A stretch of DNA of 64,000 nt from Cinnamomum chago. Its lineage: Eukaryota; Streptophyta; Magnoliopsida; Laurales; Lauraceae. The notes beneath the pieces are model-generated. The model saw only the letters and a program-made list of their open reading frames with translations, did not search any database and was not told the origin of the DNA. The stretch is from NCBI GenBank assembly GCA_038049695.1, contig CP142456.1, forward strand, positions 80,065,422 through 80,129,421. Direction: 5' to 3'. How positions within the stretch are numbered: position 1 is the first letter of the stretch; each line of letters opens with the position of its first letter. Below, piece after piece: positions 46,829 through 58,288 of this stretch. Position numbers and translations under genes: made by a program.

Positions 46829-47509
46829 GAGGTTGGCTCGCATAGTGGCTAGCATGGTAGGCGTTCTAAGAAATCATAAGCAGAAGTTATTTATCTGTTC
46901 TCTAAGCATGTAGGGATCAAAGACTCTAATGAAGTAGAAGTTATGGCAGTTTTGGAAGCTCTTCGTGTTTATCATACCTTATTTCATCATTTTCTTATTG
47001 TAGAGTGTGATTCAGTTAGAGCTATATCTTGGGTGGAATCTTTGAGGGGGGCATGGAAAATGCAATTCCTATTCAACGAAATCAAACTTCTAATATCAGA
47101 TATGCAGGTCACATTTCACATTAATAGATCTACAAACGAGATGGCAGATTCTTTAGCCAAGCAAGGGTGTTAGAACATGTAATTTAAGTGTTTCTATTTT
47201 GTAGTTGGTGGCTGGGACATTTCTCCTGTACTGCTTCAACTATGAGGGGTGTCTTTTGTTTGCTCAGGGCTATGTTGTATTTTTTCTTTCTTCAAAATTT
47301 TTTTACTGTTCCTGATAGGAAAAGAAAAAAAAAACAAAAAAAAACACTCAACACACAGCATTTGGTATGTTGAATGAGAAGTAGTTATGATTTACGAAAC
47401 TATAGCTCCTAGTGAGCAAGAATAATAGAAAAAGTTAATGTGTTTCAAATATAAACAATTTGGTGGATTGAAACTATAATTTGTTTGGCCTTCATGTGAC
47501 AACTGCTTA
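46829..47509 (+). repeat. Array unit 7 (B, CAG variant)
   Basis: Leader reads CATAAGCAGAAG, shared with units 9 and 11. Frame 46943-47173. The polyadenylation signal is altered (TTCAAAATTTTTTT) and the A tract is lengthened, making it the longest monomer. Confidence 0.9.
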
Positions 47510-48177
47510 GAGGTTGGCTCGCATAGTGGCTAGCATGGGAGGCGTTCTAAGAAATCATAAGGGGAAGTTATTTATCTGTTCTCTAAGCATGTAGGGATCA
47601 AAGACTCTAATGAACTAGAAGTTATGGCAGTTTTGGAAGCTCTTCGTGTTTATCATACCTTATTTCATCATTTTCTTATTGTAGAGTGTGATTCAGTTAG
47701 AGCTATATCTTGGGTGGAATCTTTGAGGGGGCCATGGAAAATGCAATTCCTACTCATCGAAATCAAACTTCTAATATCAGATACGCAGGTCACGTTTCAC
47801 ATTAATAGATCTACAAACGAGATGGCAGATTCTTTAGCCAAGCAAGGGTGTTAGAACATGTAATTTAAGTGTTTCTATTTTGTAGTTGGTGGCTGGTACA
47901 TTTCTCCTATACCGCTTCAACTATGAGGAGTGTCGTTTGTTTGCTCAGGGCTATGTTGTATTTGTTCTTTCTTCAATAAAATTTTACTGTTCCTGATAGG
48001 AAAAAAAAAAAACACTCAACACACAGCATTTGGTATGTTGAATGAGAAGTAGTTATGATTTATGAAACTATAGCTCCTAGTGAGCAAGAAAAATAGAAAA
48101 AGTTAATGTGTTTCAAATATAAACAATTTGGTGGATTGAAACTATAATTTGTTTGGCCTTCATGTGACAACTGCTTA
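47510..48177 (+). repeat. Array unit 8 (A, LLIEIK variant)
   Basis: Frame 47624-47854 with Asn to Ile, shared with unit 12. Tail has CTATACCGC and GAGTGTCGTTTG as in unit 6. Confidence 0.9.
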
Positions 48178-48522
48178 GAGGTTGGCTCGCATAGTGGCTA
48201 GCATGGTAGGCGTTCTAAGAAATCATAAGCAGAAGTTATTTATCTGTTCTCTAAGCATGTAGGGATCAAAGACTCTAATGAAGTAGAAGTTATGGCAGTT
48301 TTGGAAGCTCTTCGTGTTTATCATACCTTATTTCATCATTTTCTTATTGTAGAGTGTGATTCAGTTAGAGCTATATCTTGGGTGGAATCTTTGAGGGGGG
48401 CATGGAAAATGCAATTCCTATTCAACGAAATCAAACTTCTAATATCAGATATGCAGGTCACATTTCACATTAATAGATCTACAAACGAGATGGCAGATTC
48501 TTTAGCCAAGCAAGGGTGTTAG

Positions 48523-48804
48523 TGTAAAGTAATAGACCCACAGGTCAGCTCAACCTAATGGGTCAGTTTGACCCATGTATTGGGTCAGCCTTGTATGAGT
48601 TGTAAACAGATTAGATAGATATTAGTTGCCTTAGTTAAGGCTGTAATTGTGTAATCAGATCTCTAATGAGATCCTCTAATCTAGGCTTTTGTGTATATAT
48701 ATGTATCATTCGTCCATTGATTCAATACAGAAAAACAATTACAACTTCTCTCTCTCTCGTGTATGCTCTGTGATATCTCTGGCTTGGTTCAAGTATCTTC
48801 TACA
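48523..48804 (+). repeat. Copia 5' LTR
   Basis: 282 bp, starting TGTAAAGTAATAG and ending AAGTATCTTCTACA. A TATATATAT run near 48694 is the probable TATA region, with a CTCTCTCTCTCG tract downstream. Confidence 0.95.
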
Positions 48805-48816
48805 TGGTATCAGAGC
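48805..48816 (+). promoter_or_regulatory. Copia primer-binding site
   Basis: TGGTATCAGAGC directly follows the 5' LTR and is the usual plant PBS complementary to the 3' end of initiator methionine tRNA, used to prime minus-strand synthesis. Confidence 0.93.
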
Positions 48817-49471
48817 CCTAGAGCACTGATCGTCTATCCATTCCAGCATAGGAGAAGACCTGTGACGGTTCTGATTGCTTGTAAAAGCACTGTATCGGCT
48901 GTGATCAAAGGTGGCCCACCTATTGATCACCCACTGCCCAGAGAAATCCTCCCATCCTGGTTGACCATAATTCCTGGGAATTATACACATTTTTTCCAGA
49001 TTTCTTGATCATCTGAGGTAGGCCATTCTCTCTGCTTTGTACTTCTCCCGTTTGTGCACATAGTTTTAATCACGACCGTCCAATTTTTTGGTCTCTCAAG
49101 CTTTTATCAAAATTCCACTTGGAGGTGCTTCGGATTTTTGATACAGAGATCACTGTGTGATCTGATCTTCCTCTTGATCATCCAGTGGGGCCCACAGAGC
49201 AAATCTGTGCCCCAAATCAAGGACGCCTGGGCCATTTTTTTGGGTCTTTTGGACTGGTTTTGATCTGGTTGCTTCCTGTGACTGTATTTCTTCATCTGCT
49301 CATTCAGCGGGACCCATAGCACTCATCTGTGATCTATTTCAAGTGCCCTGGACTCATTTACTTACATTTATTCAAGATCTGTTTTGTTCCTGTGGTTGGA
49401 TTTCAATTCTGTTTTGGATCTGGGACTGGATTTCCCATATATTCAGTCTGTGATCACTGTGTCTTGCTCAA

Positions 49472-52400
49472 ATGTCTTCTGATAGACCTGTAACGGGTAT
49501 TACTATTATACTTGATGGCTCAAATTATCCATATTGGTCCCATCTCATGCAAAATTTCCTCAAAGGTCAAAAATTATGGAAATATGTTGCTCAGCAGATC
49601 CCTCCACCAGATAGTAAGGATGCTAAGTTTGAGGAATGGGAAGCTTCCATCGGGAAAATTAATTCTTGGATTGCCAATTCAGTCAATCCATCTATTGGGA
49701 ATCAATTGGCTAAATTCAATTATCCTAAGGACGCTTGGGATCATTTAGCAAGGTTATACACTCAGTCTAATGCTGCTCGAAGGTATCAATTAGAATGGGA
49801 TATTAAAAATGCAGATCAAGGAAATGACTCCATTCATGATTTCTTCATCAAAATGACTGCCTTATGGGACCAACTGGCTCTAATGGAACCCAACTTTAAA
49901 ACAACTGAAGATGCTCACACTTTTGAAGTTTATCGGCAGCAGACTCGTCTTGTTCAATTTCTTATGGCCCTCCGCCCTGATTTTGAACATGTTCGCGGTC
50001 AATTATTACATCGGTCACCACTACCTTTTGTGGATACGGCACTCTCAGAACTTTTGGCAGAGGAACAAACTCAGCTTTCTCTTACAAGGAAGAAACATGT
50101 GGAACCCACACATGTACTATCAGCAAATGTTAGTATCCCAAGGAATGATCGCCCATTTCCATCTGGTACCAATGACTTTTGCAATTATTGTAAGAAGAAA
50201 GGGCACTGGAAACGGGATTGTCCTACCAGACCCCCAAGGCCAACAGATAAGAACAGACCCTCTGGTCAGCAGCCCAATCGTGGTCCCATGCAATCTTATC
50301 AACAGCGACCATATGCAGCCAAAGTTGCTGAAGATGATAGTTTTCTGCCTCCGCAACTGGATCTTACATCTCAGATTCAAGCTATGGTTGATGAGCGCAT
50401 GCAACAGTTGTTTCTGGCTTCCTCCACTGGTTCTGCCTCTCAGATGGTCCCTACACCCTCAGCCTCTGGTTCTGCCATGACCATTTCTGGTCCGTCAGGT
50501 ACTCTTGATTCTACATGGATCTTTGACTCTGGTGCATCCTATCATATGACAAATGATGTTTCCATACTTCATAATTGTCATACTCCTGCTAGCTCTCTCA
50601 CCATCCATACAGCTGATGCCACTCCTCTACCAGTCTCTCTTATTGGCTCTGTTTCAAATAAGTTGATCTCTCTCACTAATGTTTTGTGTGTTCCTCACCT
50701 ATCTATCAACTTAATCTCTGTTAGTCAATTGACTTCATCTGGATTTCTTGTCTCATTTTCTTCTACTGGCTGTTCTGTGCAGGATCCGCGCACCGGGAGA
50801 CAGATTGGGACCGGCCTTAGGTCAGGAGGACTCTACTATCTCCACTCACTGCATCTTCCATCTTCCAGCATTTCACCTGCCGCACTCGTTTCATCTCATT
50901 CACCCTTTGCCCTTTGGCACTCTCGTTTAGGACATTTATCTTTAAATAAAATGAAGCTTTTATTTACTAGTGGTGTATTTGGAAATATTTCTGTATCAGA
51001 CATTTCTACCTGTTTTGGTTGCCAATTTGGTAAACAACATGCTTTACCTTACAATAAAAGCACTTCTTTTACTAATGCTCCTTTTGCTTTGGTACATTCT
51101 GATGTCTGGGGACCTGCCTCTCAGCCAACAAAAGGTGGTTCCATTTATTATGTGCTGTTCATTGATGATTTCACTAGATATACTTGGTTGTATTTAATGA
51201 AAAATCGTTCTGAGTTATACAACATCTACACTGCTTTCTCCACCATGGTTTCCACTCAATTTAAAACGAGGATTAAAATATTCAGGTCTGACTCCGGGGG
51301 AGAATACATGTCCCACAAATTCCGTTCTTACCTGACCAGTCAAGGAACTCTAGCTCAATTATCATGTCCTGCCACACCACAGCAAAATGGTGTAGCAGAA
51401 CGGAAACACAGACATATCCTTGAAACTGCTAGATCCTTGATTTACTCCTCACATGTTCCTTTGCAATTTTGGGGGGAAGCAGCCCTGACTGCAATCTATC
51501 TGATTAACAGAACACCATCCTCTGTCTTATCTGGCACCTCTCCCTATGAAAAATTGTTCTCCTGTAAACCTGACTTGTCCTATCTCAAAGTTTTTGGTTG
51601 CACCTGTTTTGTTCTGTTACATGATAACGAGAGAACCAAACTTTCCCCAAAATCCACTGTCTGTGTCTTTTTAGGGTATGGCATCGAACAGAAAGGCTAT
51701 CGATGCTATGATCCTAAAACCAATAGATTACGGGTCTCTCGTAATGTCACCTTCTTGGAACACATACCTTTCTATTCATTACCTACCCAATCCTCTACTC
51801 CTGCGCAACCTACAGTCTATCCTCTTGATCCCTTTCCAGACCTGTTTCCTTCCGATACCCCTTCTACTCCACCCCTGCAGGTATATCATCGTCGGCCCAA
51901 ACCTCCGTCTGCTCCTTCGGAATCTGCAGCCCCACCTCCTCCTCCTGATCATGGGCCTATCTCCTCTGCTTCAGATGTGCAGGATCCTCCTCAAACTCGA
52001 AGGTATCCAGTACGCACCAGAATCCCTCCCTCTAGATTTGGCTTTGTTTGTACTGATCATTTTTCTCCATCATACAAGTCCTTCCTTGCAGCAATTCATA
52101 CCTTGGCAGAACCACAATCCTATAAGGAGGCCATTGCTCATCCGCACTGGAGGTCTGCCATCGCAGATGAACTTGCAGCTTTGCAGAAAACTCACACATG
52201 GGATCTTGTTCCTCTTCCCCCTGGGAAACGGGCCATCGGCTGCAAATGGATATTTAAGATCAAGACCAAAACTGATGGATCTGTTGATCGATACAAAGCT
52301 CGCTTGGTTGCAAAGGGCTACACACAAGAATATGGGGTCGATTATGAGGAGACTTTTGCTCCAGTTGCTAAGATGACAACTGTCCGTACTTTTATTTCTG

Positions 52401-53413
52401 TTGCCGCTGCTAGGCATTGGCCACTCTATCAGCTTGATGTCAAGAATGCATTTTTGAATGGATTTCTTCAGGAAGAAATATATATGCATCCTCCTCCAGG
52501 CGTCGTGAGACCTCCTCATTCTGTGTGTCGACTCAAACGTGCTTTATATGGACTCAAACAAGCCCCTCGTGCTTGGTTTGAACGGTTTAGCACCAGCATT
52601 ATCAGCATTGGATTTTCTCAGAGTACTCATGATTCCGCTCTCTTCACTCACTACTCACGATCTGGCTGTGTTTTCTTGTTACTCTATGTCGATGATATGA
52701 TTATCACTGGCAATGATGCTACTGGTATTTTATCCTTGAAGAATTTTCTTCATCGACAGTTTGAGATGAAAGATTTGGGCCATCTGCGTTACTTTCTGGG
52801 CATTGAGGTTGCCTACTCTCCCGAAGGATATCTTTTGTCACAAACAAAATACTGCAATGAAGTTCTCCAAAGAGCTGGCCTCACAGATCTTAAGCCTGTC
52901 TCTACTCCTATTGAACATAATTTGAAGCTTCGAACTACTGATGGAGATCTTCTTTCTGATCCGACTCGCTATCGTGAGGTGGTCGGTTGCTTGGTTTATC
53001 TTACCATTACCAGACCAGATATTGCCTATGCGGTACATGTGGTAAGCCAATTTGTTGCGCAACCCACTCATCTTCATTGGGCTGCTGTACTGCGCATATT
53101 GAGATACTTACAAGGAAGTACCAACCGCGCCCTCCTTTTTTCCTCCAGTCCGAATCTGACTCTGCGTTGCTATTCTGATTCCGATTGGGCAGGCGATGTC
53201 AATGACCGTCGCTCTACAACAGGCTTCTCCATTTTTCTTGGCTCCTCTCTCATCTCTTGGAAGAGCAAGAAACAAGAAGTTGTATCACGGTCATCCACTG
53301 AAGCTGAATATCGTGCTATATCTCACACTACTGCTGAAATCATTTGGCTTCACTGGTTACTTAGAGATTTAGGAGTTCTAGTTCCTAAATCTACCCCTCT
53401 ATACGGACAGTGA
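49472..53413 (+). CDS. Copia gag-pol polyprotein, C-terminally truncated by a frameshift
   Basis: The 1313-residue frame has a Copia gag region (about 1-220), a CCHC zinc knuckle (CNYCKKKGHWKRDC, 237-250), an aspartic protease (DSGAS at 352), a GAG-pre-integrase zinc region (LWHSRLGHLS), an integrase with Asp544, Asp607 and Glu643 (35 residues between the last two), a reverse transcriptase with YVDD at 1072-1075, and most of RNase H (Asp1236, Glu1277/1279). The frame stops at 53411 because of a small deletion near 53404. The remaining RNase H and tail read on in another frame from 53406 to a stop at 53682, just inside the 3' LTR. All other catalytic residues looked for are present, so trans-mobilisation is possible. 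With identical LTRs the break is either as recent as the insertion or a sequencing error. Confidence 0.93.
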   Translation: MSSDRPVTGITIILDGSNYPYWSHLMQNFLKGQKLWKYVAQQIPPPDSKDAKFEEWEASIGKINSWIANSVNPSIGNQLAKFNYPKDAWDHLARLYTQSNAARRYQLEWDIKNADQGNDSIHDFFIKMTALWDQLALMEPNFKTTEDAHTFEVYRQQTRLVQFLMALRPDFEHVRGQLLHRSPLPFVDTALSELLAEEQTQLSLTRKKHVEPTHVLSANVSIPRNDRPFPSGTNDFCNYCKKKGHWKRDCPTRPPRPTDKNRPSGQQPNRGPMQSYQQRPYAAKVAEDDSFLPPQLDLTSQIQAMVDERMQQLFLASSTGSASQMVPTPSASGSAMTISGPSGTLDSTWIFDSGASYHMTNDVSILHNCHTPASSLTIHTADATPLPVSLIGSVSNKLISLTNVLCVPHLSINLISVSQLTSSGFLVSFSSTGCSVQDPRTGRQIGTGLRSGGLYYLHSLHLPSSSISPAALVSSHSPFALWHSRLGHLSLNKMKLLFTSGVFGNISVSDISTCFGCQFGKQHALPYNKSTSFTNAPFALVHSDVWGPASQPTKGGSIYYVLFIDDFTRYTWLYLMKNRSELYNIYTAFSTMVSTQFKTRIKIFRSDSGGEYMSHKFRSYLTSQGTLAQLSCPATPQQNGVAERKHRHILETARSLIYSSHVPLQFWGEAALTAIYLINRTPSSVLSGTSPYEKLFSCKPDLSYLKVFGCTCFVLLHDNERTKLSPKSTVCVFLGYGIEQKGYRCYDPKTNRLRVSRNVTFLEHIPFYSLPTQSSTPAQPTVYPLDPFPDLFPSDTPSTPPLQVYHRRPKPPSAPSESAAPPPPPDHGPISSASDVQDPPQTRRYPVRTRIPPSRFGFVCTDHFSPSYKSFLAAIHTLAEPQSYKEAIAHPHWRSAIADELAALQKTHTWDLVPLPPGKRAIGCKWIFKIKTKTDGSVDRYKARLVAKGYTQEYGVDYEETFAPVAKMTTVRTFISVAAARHWPLYQLDVKNAFLNGFLQEEIYMHPPPGVVRPPHSVCRLKRALYGLKQAPRAWFERFSTSIISIGFSQSTHDSALFTHYSRSGCVFLLLYVDDMIITGNDATGILSLKNFLHRQFEMKDLGHLRYFLGIEVAYSPEGYLLSQTKYCNEVLQRAGLTDLKPVSTPIEHNLKLRTTDGDLLSDPTRYREVVGCLVYLTITRPDIAYAVHVVSQFVAQPTHLHWAAVLRILRYLQGSTNRALLFSSSPNLTLRCYSDSDWAGDVNDRRSTTGFSIFLGSSLISWKSKKQEVVSRSSTEAEYRAISHTTAEIIWLHWLLRDLGVLVPKSTPLYGQ

Positions 53414-53636
53414 AAGTGCACGGAAACTTGCCACAAATGATGTCTTCCATGAACGATCCAAACATCTTGAAGTTGACTGTCATTTCATTCGTCAACATGT
53501 TCGGAGTGATACTATAAAGCTCTTCCAGCTTTCATCAGCGACTCAAATAGCAGATTTTTTCACCAATAGTCACTCAGCATCTCGTTTTTTGGAGCTAGTT
53601 TCCAAGCTCTCGATGGTCACATTCTCCCATCCAAAG

Positions 53637-53648
53637 CTTGAGAGGGGG
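53637..53648 (+). other. Copia polypurine tract
   Basis: Purine-rich GAGAGGGGG immediately before the 3' LTR, the expected primer site for plus-strand synthesis. Confidence 0.85.
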
Positions 53649-53930
53649 TGTAAAGTAATAGACCCACAGGTCAGCTCAACCTAATGGGTCAGTTTGACCC
53701 ATGTATTGGGTCAGCCTTGTATGAGTTGTAAACAGATTAGATAGATATTAGTTGCCTTAGTTAAGGCTGTAATTGTGTAATCAGATCTCTAATGAGATCC
53801 TCTAATCTAGGCTTTTGTGTATATATATGTATCATTCGTCCATTGATTCAATACAGAAAAACAATTACAACTTCTCTCTCTCTCGTGTATGCTCTGTGAT
53901 ATCTCTGGCTTGGTTCAAGTATCTTCTACA
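53649..53930 (+). repeat. Copia 3' LTR
   Basis: 282 bp, the same length as the 5' LTR and with no difference found on reading both through. Followed by TSD GTTAG and resumption of array unit 9. Confidence 0.95.
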
Positions 53931-54261
53931 GTTAGAACATGTAATTTAAGTGTTTCCATTTTGTAGTTGGTGGCTGGGACATTTCTCCTGTACTGCTTCA
54001 ACTATGAGGGGTGTCTTTTGTTTGCTCAGGGCTATGTTGTATTTGTTCTTTCTTCAAAAAAATTTTACTGTTCCTGATAGGAAAAGAAAAAAAAAACACT
54101 CAACACACAGCATTTGGTATGTTGAATGAGAAGTAGTTATGATTTACGAAACTATAGCTCCTAGTGAGCAAGAATAATAGAAAAAGTTAATGTGTTTCAA
54201 ATATAAACAATTTGGTGGATTGAAACTATAATTTGTTTGGCCTTCATGTGACAACTGCTTA

Positions 54262-54937
54262 GAGGTTGGCTCGCATAGTGGCTAGCATGGGAGGCGTTCT
54301 AAGAAATCATAAGGGGAAGTTATTTATCTGTTCTCTAAGCATGTAGGGATCAAAGACTCTAATGAAGTAGAAGTTATGGCAGTTTTGGAAGCTCTTCGTG
54401 TTTATCATACCTTATTTCATCATTTTCTTATTGTAGAGTGTGATTCAGTTAGAGCTATATCTTGGGTGGAATCTTTGAGGGGGCCATGGAAAATGCAATT
54501 CCTACTCAGCGAAATCAAACTTCTAATATCAGATACGCAGGTCACGTTTCACATTAATAGATCTACAAACGAGATGGCAGATTCTTTAGCCAAGCAAGGG
54601 TGTTAGAACATGTAATTTAAGTGTTTCTATTTTGTAGTTGGTGGCTGGTACATTTCTCCTGTACCGCTTCAACTATGAGGAGTGTCGTTTGTTTGCTCAG
54701 GGCTATGTTGTATTTGTTCTTTCTTCAATAAAATTTTACTGTTCCTGATAGGAAAAAAAAAAAAAAAAAAAACACTCAACACACAGCATTTGGTATGTTG
54801 AATGAGAAGTAGTTATGATTTATGAAACTATAGCTCCTAGTGAGCAAGAAAAATAGAAAAAGTTAATGTGTTTCAAATATAAACAATTTGGTGGATTGAA
54901 ACTATAATTTGTTTGGCCTTCATGTGACAACTGCTTA
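54262..54937 (+). repeat. Array unit 10 (A)
   Basis: Frame 54376-54606 with Asn to Ser (LLSEIK). Tail has GAGTGTCGTTTG as in units 6 and 8 and a long poly-A. Confidence 0.9.
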
Positions 54938-55609
54938 GAGGTTGGCTCGCATAGTGGCTAGCATGGGAGGCGTTCTAAGAAATCATAAGCAGAAGTTATT
55001 TATCTGTTCTCTAAGCATGTAGGGATCAAAGACTCTAATGAACAAGAAGTTATGGCAGTTTTGGAAGCTCTTCGTGTTTATCATACCTTATTTCATCATT
55101 TTCTTATTGTAGAGTGTGATTCAGTTAGAGCTATATCTTGGGTGGAATCTTTGAGGGGGGCATGGAAAATGCAATTCCTATTCAACGAAATCAAACTTCT
55201 AATATCAGATATGCAGGTCACATTTCACATTAATAGATCTACAAACGAGATGGCAGATTCTTTAGCCAAGCAAGGGTGTTAGAACATGTAATTTAAGTGT
55301 TTCTATTTTGTAGTTGGTGGCTGGTACATTTCTCCTGTATTGCTTCAACTATGAGGGGTGTCTTTTGTTTGCTCAGGGCTATGTTGTATTTGTTCTTTCT
55401 TCAATAAAATTTTACTGTTCCAGATAGGAAAAGAAAAAAAAAAACACTCAACACACAGCATTTGGTATGTTGAATGAGAAGTAGTTATGATTTACGAAAC
55501 TATAGCTCCTAGTGAGCAAGAATAATAGAAAAAGTTAATGTGTTTCAAATATAAACAATTTGGTGGATTGAAACTATAATTTGTTTGGCCTTCATCTGAC
55601 AACTGCTTA
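54938..55609 (+). repeat. Array unit 11 (B, CAG variant)
   Basis: Leader CATAAGCAGAAG and private GAACAAGAAG; frame 55052-55282. Private TATTGCTTC and TTCCAGATAGG in the tail. Confidence 0.9.
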
Positions 55610-56282
55610 GAGGTTGGCTCGCATAGTGGCTAGCATGGGAGGCGTTCTAAGAAATCATAAGGGGAAGTTATTTATCTGTTCTCTAAGCATGTAGGGATCA
55701 AAGACTCTAATGAAGTAGAAGTTATGGCAGTTTTGGAAGCTCTTCGTGTTTATCATACCTTATTTCATCATTTTCTTATTGTAGAGTGTGATTCAGTTAG
55801 AGCTATATCTTGGGTGGAATCTTTGAGGGGGCCATGGAAAATGCAATTCCTACTCATCGAAATCAAACTTCTAATATCAGATACGCAGGTCACGTTTCAC
55901 ATTAATAGATCTACAAACGAGATGGCAGATTCTTTAGCCAAGCAAGGGTGTTAGAACATGTAATTTAAGTGTTTCTATTTTGTACTTGGTGGCTGGTACA
56001 TTTCTCCTGTACCGCTTCAACTATGAGGAGTGTCTTTTGGTTGCTCAGGGCTATGTTGTATTTGTTCTTTCTTAAATAAAATTTTACTGTTCCTGATAGG
56101 AAAAAAAAAAAAAAAAACACTCAACACACAGCATTTGGTATGTTGAATGAGAAGTAGTTATGATTTATGAAACTATAGCTCCTAGTGAGCAAGAAAAATA
56201 GAAAAAGTTAATGTGTTTCAAATATAAACAATTTGGTGGATTGAAACTATAATTTGTTTGGCCTTCACGTGACAAATGCTTA
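55610..56282 (+). repeat. Array unit 12 (A, LLIEIK variant)
   Basis: Frame 55724-55954. Tail with TTGTACTTGG, CTTTTGGTTGC, TTCTTAAATAAAA, GCCTTCACG and ACAAATGC. Confidence 0.9.
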
Positions 56283-56949
56283 GAGGTTGGCTCGCATAGT
56301 GGCTAGCATGGGAGGCGTTCTAAGAAATCATAAGGGGAAGTTATTTATCTGTTCTCTAAGCATGTAGGGATCAAAGACTCTAATGAAGTAGAAGTTATGG
56401 CAGTTTTGGAAGCTCTTCGTGTTTATCATACCTTATTTCATCATTTTCTTATTGTAGAGTGTGATTCAGTTAGAGCTATATCTTGGGTGGAATCTTTGAG
56501 GGGGCCATGGAAAATGCAATTCCTATTCAACGAAATCAAACTTCTAATATCAGATACGTAGGTCACGTTTCACATTAATAGATATACAAACGAGATGGCA
56601 GATTCTTTAGCCAAGCAAGGGTGTTAGAACATGTAATTTAAGTGTTTCTATTTTGTAGTTGGTGGCTGGTACATTTCTCCTGTACCGCTTCAACTATGAG
56701 GAGTGTCTTTTGTTTGCTCAGGGCTATGTTGTATTTGTTCTTTCTTCAATAAAATTTTACTGTTCCTGATAGGAAAAAAAAAAACACTCAACACACAGCA
56801 TTTGGTATGTTGAATGAGAAGTAGTTATGATTTATGAAACTATAGCTCCTAGTGAGCAAGAAAAATAGAAAAAGTTAATGTGCTTCAAATATAAACAATT
56901 TGGTGGATTGAAACTATAATTTGTTTGGCCTTCATGTGACAACTGCTTA
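56283..56949 (+). repeat. Array unit 13 (A/B hybrid, frame broken)
   Basis: The only monomer with an early stop: the frame from 56397 meets TAG in GATACGTAGGTCACG, after about 55 codons. It mixes the A variants GGGGGCC and ACG with the B variant CTATTCAACG. Tail variant GTGCTTCAAAT is shared with units 17 and 22. Confidence 0.9.
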
Positions 56950-57620
56950 GAGGTTGGCTCGCATAGTGGCTAGCATGGGAGGCGTTCTAAGAAATCATAA
57001 GGAGAAGTTATTTATCTGTTCTCTAAGCATGTAGGGATCAAAGACTCTAATGAACTAGAAGTTATGGCAGTTTTGGAAGCTCTTCGTGTTTATCATACCT
57101 TATTTCATCATTTTCTTATTGTAGAGTGTGATTCAGTTAGAGCTATATCTTGGGTGGAATCTTTGAGGGGGGCATGGAAAATGCAATTCCTATTCAACGA
57201 AATCAAACTTCTAATATCAGATATGCAGGTCACATTTCACATTAATAGATCTACAAACGAGATGGCAGATTCTTTAGCCAAGCAAGGGTGTTAGAACATG
57301 TAATTTAAGTGTTTCTATTTTGTAGTTGGTGGCTGGTACATTTCTCCTGTACTGCTTCAACTATGAGGGGTGTCTTTTGTTTGCTCAGGGCTATGTTGTA
57401 TTTGTTCTTTCTTCAATAAAATTTTACTGTTCCTGATAGGAAAAGAAAAAAAAAACACTCAACACACAGCATTTGGTACGTTGAATGAGAAGTAGTTATG
57501 ATTTACGAAACTATAGCTCCTAGTGAGCAAGAATAATAGAAAAAGTTAATGTGTTTCAAATATAAACAATTTGGTGGATTGAAACTATAATTTGTTTGGC
57601 CTTCATGTGACAACTGCTTA
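56950..57620 (+). repeat. Array unit 14 (B)
   Basis: Frame 57064-57294. Tail variant TTTGGTACGTTG shared with units 18 and 23. Confidence 0.9.
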
Positions 57621-58288
57621 GAGGTTGGCTCGCATAGTGGCTAGCATGGGAGGCGTTCTAAGAAATCATAAGGGGAAGTTATTTATCTGTTCTCTAAGCA
57701 TGTAGGGATCAAAGACTCTAATGAACTAGAAGTTATGGCAGTTTTGGAAGCTCTTCGTGTTTATCATACCTTATTTCATCATTTTCTTATTGTAGAGTGT
57801 GATTCAGTTAGAGCTATATCTTGGGTGGAATCTTTGAGGGGGCCATGGAAAATGCAATTCCTACTCAACGAAATCAAACTTCTAATATCAGATACGCAGG
57901 TCACGTTTCACATTAATAGATCTACAAACGAGATGGCAGATTCTTTAGCCAAGCAAGGGTGTTAGAACATGTACTTTAAGTGTTTCTATTTTGTAGTTGG
58001 TGGCTGGTACATTTCTCCTGTACCGCTTCAACTATGAGGAGTGTCTTTTGTTTGCTCAGGGCTATGTTGTATTTGTTCTTTCTTCAATAAAATTTTACTG
58101 TTCCTGATAGGAAAAAAAAAAAACACTCAACACACAGCATTTGGTATGTTGAATGAGAAGTAGTTATGATTTATGAAACTATAGCTCCTAGTGAGCAAGA
58201 AAAATAGAAAAAGTTAATGTGTTTCAAATATAAACAATTTGGTGGATTGAAACTATAATTTGTTTGGCCTTCATGTGACAACTGCTTA
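57621..58288 (+). repeat. Array unit 15 (A)
   Basis: Frame 57735-57965. Private ACATGTACTTTAAG after the stop. Confidence 0.9.

Larger units (their letters stand above)
48523..53930 (+). mobile_element. Full-length Ty1/Copia retrotransposon with identical-looking LTRs
   Basis: Two 282-bp LTRs (48523-48804, 53649-53930; TGTAAAG...TCTACA) that I read as identical flank a PBS TGGTATCAGAGC (48805), matching initiator tRNA-Met, a gag-pol frame and a purine-rich tract GAGAGGGGG before the 3' LTR. TSD GTTAG at 48518-48522 and 53931-53935. Order protease, integrase, RT, RNase H is Copia. Insertion is recent and later than the amplification of the monomers around it, as only unit 9 carries it. A frameshift near 53404 breaks the RNase H end, so autonomous activity is doubtful. 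Lineage not assigned. Confidence 0.95.
48178..54261 (+). repeat. Array unit 9 (B, CAG variant), split by the Copia element
   Basis: Frame 48292-48522 is complete; the Copia insertion lies exactly at its stop codon (TSD GTTAG). The tail resumes at 53936 with a private TTTCCATTTTG. Without the insertion the monomer is about 670 bp. Confidence 0.9.

Noticed and set aside
48805-48816. TGGTATCAGAGC as part of a tRNA gene
   Set aside because: It is the Copia primer-binding site directly behind the 5' LTR; no cloverleaf can be formed around it.
52070-52519. 149-residue minus-strand frame inside Copia pol
   Set aside because: It is a shadow of the reverse transcriptase coding strand and has no family character.
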